8,096 nt of DNA from NCBI GenBank assembly GCA_947253135.1, contig CAMXYS010000074.1, forward strand, positions 1 through 8,096. Reading direction: 5' to 3'. The stretch is from an uncultured Clostridia bacterium. GTDB lineage: Bacteria > Bacillota > Clostridia > Saccharofermentanales > Fastidiosipilaceae. The translations under genes and the position numbers were made by a program. Below are positions 1-5,202 of the stretch, piece after piece (positions within the stretch are counted from its first letter, which is position 1; each line of letters begins with the position of its first letter). The notes below the pieces were generated by a model. It saw only the letters and a program-made list of their open reading frames with translations. It was not told the origin of the DNA and ran no database searches.

Positions 1-8
1 AGATCGGA

Positions 9-326
9 TTGCCATTTGCTACTGCAGAGTCGTCACATGGCAGTTCTGAAAATGATACTCGGGTGCTTTCGATTTTGGAAGATCTCGACAATGGGCATGA
101 ATTTTATGTTACGGTGGTTGATTCTTTTCCTTTTGCCGGTCGTAATTATATCGCTGCCAGTGTATATGAACCGGAGGATGAAGCCGAGCCGGAATTTATC
201 ATCATGAGAACAGATACCGGAGAAGATGGCCACCGCTATTTTCAATCAATCAGAAATTCGCGTGAACTGGATGCTGTTTTTGATGTTTTTTTTAATCGCT
301 ATGTGGAAAACTTACGGCGCAGTTAG
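9..326 (+). CDS. DUF1292 (YrzB-like) small acidic protein, possibly 5'-partial
   Basis: A 105-residue acidic protein if it starts at the TTG at position 9. It resembles the DUF1292 family (Bacillus YrzB type): short Firmicutes proteins, rich in Asp and Glu, with beta strands around a central acidic turn and a C-terminal helix. Seen here are a first strand near residues 19-38 ending in a VTVVDSF segment, an acidic turn (YEPEDEAEPEF, about residues 53-63), and a C-terminal helix with RELDAVFDVFFNRY. No function is established for the family; in bacilli the gene lies near ruvX (yrrK) and alaS, but those would be off the left edge here. The frame is open back to the window edge and no clear Shine-Dalgarno sequence is visible before the TTG, so the true start may lie outside the window. 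The gene ends 45 bases before the next one and is probably co-transcribed with it. The family call is by motif resemblance only. Confidence 0.7.
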   Translation: MPFATAESSHGSSENDTRVLSILEDLDNGHEFYVTVVDSFPFAGRNYIAASVYEPEDEAEPEFIIMRTDTGEDGHRYFQSIRNSRELDAVFDVFFNRYVENLRRS

Positions 327-330
327 CTAT

Positions 331-345
331 TTGCTGAGACAGCAA
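331..345 (+). other. short intercistronic hairpin
   Basis: A perfect 6-bp stem (TTGCTG / CAGCAA) with a 3-base loop lies in the 45-base gap between the DUF1292 gene and the DUF2156 gene. No T-run follows, so it does not look like a terminator. It could be an mRNA processing or stability element, or chance. The Shine-Dalgarno sequence of the next gene (AAGGGAG, about 355-361) lies just downstream. Confidence 0.3.
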
Positions 346-371
346 GGCGTCGCTGAAGGGAGTAACTGATC

Positions 372-1310
372 GTGTCATCTCCGCAATTTGAACCTTTAAC
401 AATTGCAGATAAAGCCAATTATGAGCACTATTATGAGCAGGCTGGAACCCGTATTTCCGATGTGCATTTCGTCAGTCGAATGGCTTGGAATGCGGGTTTT
501 AATTATATGCGGACAGAAATTGAGCAAACGCTCCTCCTGCTGAGTCCGGAATCTGTTTTCAGCACCCTGCATTTTTCGATGCCTTTGGGTTTGCAGTCAG
601 CCGACCAGGCAGAGCGGATTATCGATTGCCTGTGGGACGATTATGCGGGCCGTTTTGGAGAGGCGGCCGGCGGTGAACCACACTTGCGCTTTCTCTACTT
701 GGAAAAAGATGATTTGAAGAAATTTAAATTTCTCAAAAAATATAAGACCGAATTTTTAATGAAACCGGCTTATTCTGACTATGTCTATCGGGCGGATGAT
801 CTCCGGTATCTGAAAGGTAAATTTTATAATGGTAAGCGCAATCATATCAATAAATTTTTGCGAGCTTATCCGGACTATCAATTTCGCTTGTTGACGGCAG
901 ACGATGCCGAGCGCTGCTTAGAGCTGGTCAAAGAGTGGGCAGCCGACCGGGAAGTTGACCATGATAACTTATTGGACAGCGACTACAGGCCGATCAAAAC
1001 CCTCTTTGAGCATTTTGACGAGCTGGGTATGAGCGGAGGTGTCGTGGAAGTCGGTCGGGAATTGACCGCTTTTTCCATGCTTTCACGTGGCTGCGAAGAC
1101 ACTTCGATTGTCCATATCGAGAAGGCAGATACCCGTTACAGGGGGGCCTATGCCGCTATCAATAAATTTTCCGCCGAGCATGTCTTTCCGGATGTAAAGT
1201 GGATTAACCGTGAAGAAGATATGGGTATAGAAGGCCTGCACTTGGCCAAGCAGTCTTACGGACCAGCTTACATGGTTGACAAGTATGAAGTTAGAGTGAC
1301 TTTGAGATAA
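372..1310 (+). CDS. DUF2156 protein (phosphatidylglycerol lysyltransferase C-terminal-like, GNAT fold)
   Basis: A 312-residue soluble protein starting at GTG 372, preceded by AAGGGAG at a workable distance. It matches the DUF2156 family (LPG_synthase C-terminal-like), whose fold is a tandem GNAT. This is the fold that moves aminoacyl groups from tRNA to lipid in MprF and is related to FemABX. Seen here are an N-terminal FEPLTIADK segment typical of the family, the hallmark YLKGKFYNGKRNHINKF stretch (about residues 146-162) followed by YPDYQFRLLT, and a conserved C-terminal block from HIEKADTRYRGAY (about 248-260) through NREEDMGIEGL to the end. No membrane segments are present, so it lacks the MprF flippase half. 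Stand-alone members are common in Clostridia and their acceptor is unknown. The CPBP protease gene follows after 11 bases, so a shared transcript is likely. The family is confident; the substrate is not. Confidence 0.88.
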   Translation: MSSPQFEPLTIADKANYEHYYEQAGTRISDVHFVSRMAWNAGFNYMRTEIEQTLLLLSPESVFSTLHFSMPLGLQSADQAERIIDCLWDDYAGRFGEAAGGEPHLRFLYLEKDDLKKFKFLKKYKTEFLMKPAYSDYVYRADDLRYLKGKFYNGKRNHINKFLRAYPDYQFRLLTADDAERCLELVKEWAADREVDHDNLLDSDYRPIKTLFEHFDELGMSGGVVEVGRELTAFSMLSRGCEDTSIVHIEKADTRYRGAYAAINKFSAEHVFPDVKWINREEDMGIEGLHLAKQSYGPAYMVDKYEVRVTLR

Positions 1311-1321
1311 GGGAGGGATAG

Positions 1322-2284
1322 ATGACGACCGCTTATTTTCCCTATGCACCCACTGTTCGCCGCAAGTTGGCTCTACGCACCTTCTTGTTACCGCTGGTTG
1401 CCATTTTGGTACATTCTTTAACCCAGGCTGTCGTGAGCCTGCTTTACTTGATCATCAGCCAGCTGGTCGCGCTTGCCAATGGTGGCGGAACATCGGCTGA
1501 ATTTATCTTAACGAATCATTTCGACTCCTCCAGTTTGGTGGCGCCTCTGGGTTTGTCCGCCCTGGTGCAAATTTTGCTGTACAGTCTGACCATCTTGTTT
1601 TTAACTAAGCGAGAACCCTTTTACGCGGGCCTGCTCCCGCGGCGCAAGTCAGATGCTCCTTTGGGTATTTTGATGGCCCTCGGCGCCTTGGCCTTGGCGC
1701 AGTTTATTGTCTTGGGAATTACTGTTTTGGCCGAAAATCTACCTTTTTTTGCCGACATCTTGTCTGACTACAGCACACACAGCGAAGCCACTGTCTCAAG
1801 CAACCTCTTTTTAGACTTTATGGTTGTAGTTGTCTTGGTACCGCTAGCGGAAGAATTGTTATTTCGTGGATTGCTGGTGGGGGAATTGCGGCGAGTGGTC
1901 GGCAGCGGTGTTTCTATCTGGGTAGGAGGCCTGGTGTTTGCCTTGGTTCACTTCAACCCTGTACAAATTATCTATGTTATCCCGGCCGGTTTGATTTTTG
2001 CAGCTGCTTACGTTTACACGGACTCGCTTTTGCTTTCAACTGTTATGCATATGGTTTACAACTTCTTCGGCAGCATTTTCCCCTCCTTGATCCATTTAGA
2101 TGCTTTGGTGGAGAGCGATGACCGTTTCGGCCTGGTCTACCTTCTGATTCAAGTTGTGTTGTTGCTGGTGGGGATTATCGCTCTGATCTTTTTACGTCGC
2201 AGATACAAGAAAGGTAAAAAACAAGCTTTGTACCGATTGACCCCTGTGGACAGGCAAGATCCAGTCGGGTTGGCACAGGTTTGA
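1322..2284 (+). CDS. CPBP (Rce1/CAAX-type) intramembrane metalloprotease
   Basis: A 320-residue polytopic membrane protein starting at ATG 1322 behind a strong GGGAGGGA ribosome binding site. The three signature motifs of the CPBP/Abi (Rce1-like) family are all present: EELLFRG at residues 177-183 (EExxxR), FALVH at 206-210 (FxxxH) and HMVYN at 243-247 (HxxxN). These supply the catalytic Glu and His residues within transmembrane helices. Hydrophobic segments lie at about 20-50, 78-95, 112-136, 162-176, 196-210, 215-231 and 272-291, followed by a basic tail (RRRYKKGKK), which suggests a cytoplasmic C-terminus. Family members cleave membrane-embedded substrates; some protect against the host's own bacteriocin or process peptides. 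No peptide precursor or ABC exporter is visible nearby, so the substrate is unknown. The gene sits 11 bases after the DUF2156 gene. Confidence 0.9.
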   Translation: MTTAYFPYAPTVRRKLALRTFLLPLVAILVHSLTQAVVSLLYLIISQLVALANGGGTSAEFILTNHFDSSSLVAPLGLSALVQILLYSLTILFLTKREPFYAGLLPRRKSDAPLGILMALGALALAQFIVLGITVLAENLPFFADILSDYSTHSEATVSSNLFLDFMVVVVLVPLAEELLFRGLLVGELRRVVGSGVSIWVGGLVFALVHFNPVQIIYVIPAGLIFAAAYVYTDSLLLSTVMHMVYNFFGSIFPSLIHLDALVESDDRFGLVYLLIQVVLLLVGIIALIFLRRRYKKGKKQALYRLTPVDRQDPVGLAQV

Positions 2285-2364
2285 CACCAGTGGTAATGGA
2301 CTTTGCTTGGGCTTGATCAGGTGTACTCGAGCTGCTTTGCCCCAGACTTATTCCCTGATTCCGG

Positions 2365-2443
2365 CACAAAAAGACTTCCGCCTTACAGCTTACCCCTCTT
2401 TTTATTAAAGACGGGGCGCCGCACAAGCGGAAGTCTTTTTGTG
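2365..2443. repeat. 79-base element with 17-bp perfect terminal inverted repeats and a nested hairpin
   Basis: CACAAAAAGACTTCCGC (2365-2381) is the exact reverse complement of 2427-2443. The 45 bases between them contain a second hairpin: CCCC-TCTTT (about 2393-2401) pairs with AAAGA-C-GGGG (about 2407-2415) with one unpaired base. Because the outer arms begin with an A-run and end with a T-run, the structure could terminate transcription from both convergent neighbours (CPBP protease from the left, acyl-CoA synthetase from the right). The loop is much longer than in a normal bidirectional terminator. It could instead be a small dispersed palindromic repeat or a MITE-like element; copy number in the genome would decide. 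Confidence 0.65.
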
Positions 2444-2445
2444 TT

Positions 2446-2464
2446 AGCCCGGGTGGGCTTTTTT
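2446..2464 (+). terminator. intrinsic terminator of the DUF1292-DUF2156-CPBP cluster
   Basis: AGCCC (2446-2450), a 4-base loop GGGT, GGGCT (2455-2459), then a run of Ts to 2464. It is a short GC-rich stem with a classic U-tract, reading rightward. It lies directly after the 79-base inverted-repeat element, so rightward transcripts meet two potential stops in succession. Confidence 0.7.
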
Positions 2465-2482
2465 ATTCAGGTTGTCAGATGA

Positions 2483-4231
2483 TCAGTTGTGATTTTCTCT
2501 GAGAATCTTCTTGGAGGTGTTTTTAGCAAAGGGCTCGTCGCGCAGAACAACTTGGCGAATTTTCTTATAGATTGGCTGGTTGGCGTTAAAGGCTTTGACC
2601 AGGTTTGCCATATGCGCCTGGGCTTCTGTTGCTGTGTAGCTGTCTGTGTGCAGGGCAGCTTTCAGTTCAGCCTCATCGGGATATATTTCTACAACAATTT
2701 GTAAGTCGCCTCGTTTATCTTCTTGTCCGCTGACGACGGACTCGGCAATTTCCGGGTGACGGTTCAGCACAGCTTCTATTTCTTCAGGGAAAATATTTTT
2801 CCCGTTCTTGGTCACGATCATATTCTTTTTACGGCCGGTGATAATCAGAAAGTTATCCGCTGTGATATAGCCGTAGTCGCCGGTGTAAAACCAGCCGTCG
2901 CGCAGGGTTTTCGCCGTCAACTCGGGATCGCCATAATAGCCCAACATAACATTGGGGCCGCGAGAGCGAAATTCACCGATGCCGTTTTCATCCGGCTGAA
3001 AGACTTCAGCCTCCGTGCCGGGCAGGGGGAGGCCTGCAGAAGTGTTCTTGTAAAGCCGGTCTCGGTTGAGGGCCAAAATAGGTCCGCACTCAGTCAGCCC
3101 GTAGCCCTGTACAGCTAAAATACCAAAGTCGTTAAAGTCTTTTAACACCTGAGGATCGATGGCGGCGCCGCCGGCAATCAGCAGGCGGAGGTGGCCGCCG
3201 AGGCCTGCGTGAATATCAGCGAAGACTTTGCGGCGCAGGTCAATGCCCATTTTTCTTAGTAAAGCGGTTAATTTCAGGGCGAATCGAACAGTTTTTTCCT
3301 TGCCTTTTTTGCGAATCCCTTGCCAAATCTTTTTGTGAAAAGCCTCAAGGATTAGGGGCACACCTAGAATCAAGGTAATTTTACCTTCTTTCAGGTTATC
3401 TGTGATGTGGCGTAAGCCCTCGCATTCAAAGACCGTGTTACCCCGGTACAGCTGGCAGAGAAAACCGCAGGTGCATTCATAGGTGTGGTGGAGGGGGAGA
3501 ATAGACAGGGTGTTGTCATTGCCGACATAGAGCATTGAGCTCATAGCCATCAGATTTGTACAGATCGTGCGGTGAGAGTGCATGACGGCCTTGGATCTGG
3601 CTGTGGTGCCGGACGTAAAAAGTAAAATGCGCATCTCGTCGACGTCAATGGGACAGTCGATAAAGCTCCGGTCGCCTGCTTTTAGCTTTTGTGCCCCTCT
3701 TGTCAAGACTTCGGTCCAGGCCTTTTCACGGTCGGGATCGGCCTTTTTTTCGTCCTTGTAGTAGTCCATCAGGATGAGCTGGCGGACAGAAGCGGTCTGT
3801 TTGGCGATGGCCAAAGCCTTGTCTCTTAAAGAGGCGGAGTAAATTAGGACTGAGGTTTCAGACCGGTCTAGCATAGATGTCAACTCTTCGACCGGAAGCT
3901 CCTTGTCCAGTGGCACGACAATACCTTCTCCGTTGACGACAGAGAGGTAGGAGACGTACCATTCGTAGCGTGTTTCTGCCAAAATGGCCACCCGGCTGTT
4001 GTGGCGCACGCCCAAGTCGTACAGGCCGGCACCAAAGGCATCCACATGTTGACCGAAATCAGCATATGAGACCGGCACATAGGGCTCGCCTCGCCGAGGT
4101 TTAATTTGGAAGGCGGGTCGGTCAGCAAAAGTGCGGCAGGCGTAGCGGGTCATGTCGCGCAAATTGGCGATCGGTTCGACCCAGTGCAGTGGATATTTGT
4201 ACATTGGCCTGTATTCGGGTGTGAGGATCAT
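2483..4231 (-). CDS. long-chain acyl-CoA synthetase (AMP-forming, ANL superfamily)
   Basis: A 582-residue cytoplasmic or membrane-associated adenylating enzyme that should activate a fatty acid with ATP and load it on CoA. I chose ATG 4231 because AGGAGT lies 7 bases upstream; the TTG at 4270 would add 13 residues that simply read through this site. ANL core motifs appear in order: LLFTSGTT (203-210) with K214 (A3, phosphate loop), LPLHHTYE (245-252), GYGLTECGP (376-384, A5), GWFYTGD (446-452, A7), ITGRKKNMIVTKNGKNI (464-480, A8) and NTSKKILR (571-578, A10) with the expected catalytic Lys at about 575. The phosphate loop reads TSGTTARSK rather than the usual TSGTTGxPK, losing a Gly and a Pro. 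Length and the LPLHHTYE block fit long-chain fatty-acid ligases. No other lipid gene is adjacent and the gene appears monocistronic. The exact chain length is unknown. Confidence 0.9.
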   Translation of the reverse strand: MILTPEYRPMYKYPLHWVEPIANLRDMTRYACRTFADRPAFQIKPRRGEPYVPVSYADFGQHVDAFGAGLYDLGVRHNSRVAILAETRYEWYVSYLSVVNGEGIVVPLDKELPVEELTSMLDRSETSVLIYSASLRDKALAIAKQTASVRQLILMDYYKDEKKADPDREKAWTEVLTRGAQKLKAGDRSFIDCPIDVDEMRILLFTSGTTARSKAVMHSHRTICTNLMAMSSMLYVGNDNTLSILPLHHTYECTCGFLCQLYRGNTVFECEGLRHITDNLKEGKITLILGVPLILEAFHKKIWQGIRKKGKEKTVRFALKLTALLRKMGIDLRRKVFADIHAGLGGHLRLLIAGGAAIDPQVLKDFNDFGILAVQGYGLTECGPILALNRDRLYKNTSAGLPLPGTEAEVFQPDENGIGEFRSRGPNVMLGYYGDPELTAKTLRDGWFYTGDYGYITADNFLIITGRKKNMIVTKNGKNIFPEEIEAVLNRHPEIAESVVSGQEDKRGDLQIVVEIYPDEAELKAALHTDSYTATEAQAHMANLVKAFNANQPIYKKIRQVVLRDEPFAKNTSKKILRENHN

Positions 4232-4238
4232 AAAAATA

Positions 4239-4244
4239 ACTCCT
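4239..4244 (-). promoter_or_regulatory. ribosome binding site fixing the acyl-CoA synthetase start
   Basis: AGGAGT on the minus strand, 7 bases before ATG 4231. This decides the start in favour of 4231 over the upstream in-frame TTG at 4270, which has no comparable site. Confidence 0.8.
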
Positions 4245-4294
4245 AATTTTCTGAGCGATTCTATCAGCAATGCAAGGATAAACTTTAGGCCTCA

Positions 4295-4323
4295 ATAATA
4301 CCACGCCCGCCGGCTGCTTTTAA
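4295..4323 (-). promoter_or_regulatory. probable sigma-A promoter of the acyl-CoA synthetase gene
   Basis: On the minus strand, TTAAAA (4318-4323) as -35 and TATTAT (4295-4300) as -10 are separated by 17 bases, with TGG directly before the -10 (an extended -10). Transcription would begin near 4288, giving a leader of roughly 57 bases before ATG 4231. This is a consensus match only. Confidence 0.5.
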
Positions 4324-4334
4324 ATGTGTCTTTA

Positions 4335-4351
4335 TTGATAACTATTTTCAA
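4335..4351. promoter_or_regulatory. Fur/PerR-family operator candidate
   Basis: TTGATAACTATTTTCAA; its inner 15 bases match 12 of 14 defined positions of the 7-1-7 Fur consensus (TGATAATNATTATCA) and 10 of 14 of the PerR consensus (TTATAATNATTATAA). It lies between the divergent acyl-CoA synthetase and ahpC promoters, just upstream of the -35 proposed for each. Since the rightward gene is ahpC, the classic PerR target, peroxide or iron control is plausible. Which Fur-family protein binds cannot be told from the site. Confidence 0.5.
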
Positions 4352-4367
4352 CAGAATCAATTTTAAC

Positions 4368-4396
4368 TTGAACAGAAAGCATTGTTATCATAAACT
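4368..4396 (+). promoter_or_regulatory. possible ahpC promoter
   Basis: TTGAAC (4368-4373) and TAAACT (4391-4396) are spaced by 17 bases, about 75 bases upstream of the ahpC start. A better -10 by itself is TATAGT (4400-4405), but it lacks a good -35 at the right distance. The untranslated leader contains a small hairpin around 4424-4439 (CGCC / GGCG). The promoter is real in all likelihood, but its exact hexamers are uncertain. Confidence 0.35.
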
Positions 4397-4467
4397 AACT
4401 ATAGTAAAGAAAGTAGATAGAGTCGCCTAACTTAGGGCGCCGGTAATCAGCGAAAGGAAAATAGAAA

Positions 4468-5031
4468 ATGTCTTTGATTAATAAAACAGTCAGCGAGTTT
4501 GAAGTAAAAGCTTATGCCAAGGGTGATTTTATCACCGTGACGGATAAAGAGTTACAGGGGAAGTGGTCAGTCTTTTTCTTTTATCCGGCAGACTTTACCT
4601 TTGTCTGTCCTACAGAGTTAGAGGACTTGGCTGCAAAATATGAAGACTTTAAGGCTGTCGGCTGTGAGATATATTCAGTTTCTTGCGATACCCATTGGGT
4701 GCACAAGGCTTGGCATGATGCCTCTGACCGCATTAAAAAGATTCAATACCCGATGCTGGCAGACCCGACCGGCGCCTTGGCCAGGGATATGGATGTCATG
4801 ATTGAAGCTGACGGTGTAGCGGAACGTGGTACCTTTATCATCAATCCGGAAGGCAAAATTGCAGCCTATGAGGTCAGTGCCGGCAATGTGGGCCGCAACG
4901 CTGATGAATTGTTGCGCAAGGTGCAAGCCTTGCAATTTGTCTATGAACATGACGACGAGGTTTGCCCTGCTAAATGGCAACCCGGTGCAGAGACCTTGAA
5001 GCCTTCGCTGGACTTGGTTGGCGCCCTGTAA
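4468..5031 (+). CDS. ahpC: alkyl hydroperoxide reductase subunit C (AhpC/Prx1-type 2-Cys peroxiredoxin)
   Basis: A 187-residue cytoplasmic peroxidase, the same length as the enterobacterial AhpC. It reduces hydrogen peroxide, organic peroxides and peroxynitrite using a cysteine pair. The peroxidatic site FTFVCPTE contains C47, and the resolving cysteine C166 lies in EVCPAKWQPG near the C-terminus, as in typical 2-Cys AhpC. The RGTFIINPEG segment (about 114-123) is the usual Arg-containing strand. An AAAGGA ribosome binding site lies 9 bases before ATG 4468. The gene has its own terminator at 5044-5076. The next gene downstream encodes the likely disulfide reductase partner, and a Fur/PerR-like operator lies upstream, so oxidative-stress control is expected. 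Confidence 0.97.
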   Translation: MSLINKTVSEFEVKAYAKGDFITVTDKELQGKWSVFFFYPADFTFVCPTELEDLAAKYEDFKAVGCEIYSVSCDTHWVHKAWHDASDRIKKIQYPMLADPTGALARDMDVMIEADGVAERGTFIINPEGKIAAYEVSAGNVGRNADELLRKVQALQFVYEHDDEVCPAKWQPGAETLKPSLDLVGAL

Positions 5032-5043
5032 TTGTTCGTTATC

Positions 5044-5076
5044 AAAAGGCGGTCCTATCTTTGTGACCGCTTTTTT
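5044..5076 (+). terminator. intrinsic terminator after ahpC
   Basis: GCGGTC (5049-5054) pairs with GACCGC (5065-5070) around a 10-base loop, followed by six Ts (5071-5076) and preceded by an A-run. It probably reduces but may not abolish transcription into the reductase gene, giving more AhpC than reductase, which suits the usual excess of peroxidase over its reductase. Confidence 0.8.
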
Positions 5077-5110
5077 ATGCGCTTTTTATTAAGGTCGGTG
5101 CAGGTCCTAC

Positions 5111-5173
5111 AGGTGGTCTTAAACCGCCTAATTCCCTATCTTTAGCTAATGGGTTACAAGTTGATTGCTTGTA
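5111..5173 (+). other. two small hairpins in the ahpC-reductase gap
   Basis: In the 171-base gap, AGGTGGT (5111-5117) pairs with ACCGCCT (5123-5129; one G-U) and TACAAG (5155-5160) pairs with CTTGTA (5168-5173). Neither is followed by a T-run. No convincing -35/-10 pair was found here, so the reductase gene may depend on read-through from ahpC or use a weak promoter. The hairpins could be mRNA processing or protection elements, or chance. Confidence 0.3.
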
Positions 5174-5202
5174 GCGAGCGTATTGCAGAAAAGAGGTGCC
5201 GG

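Noticed and set aside
2175..2426. Minus-strand open frame of 83 residues
   Set aside because: It covers the end of the CPBP protease gene and half of the inverted-repeat element; its composition is that of shadow sequence.
2489..3118. Two open frames on the plus strand (2489-2704 and 2723-3118)
   Set aside because: Both lie entirely opposite the acyl-CoA synthetase, which carries all ANL motifs; their translations show no domain and they lack ribosome binding sites.
4232..4270. Upstream TTG start (4270) for the acyl-CoA synthetase
   Set aside because: The extra 13 residues are encoded across the AGGAGT site that properly serves ATG 4231.
5149..5202. Upstream ATG start (5149) for the AhpF-like reductase
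   Set aside because: No Shine-Dalgarno sequence before it, and the extra residues include a hairpin region and the ribosome binding site of ATG 5203.
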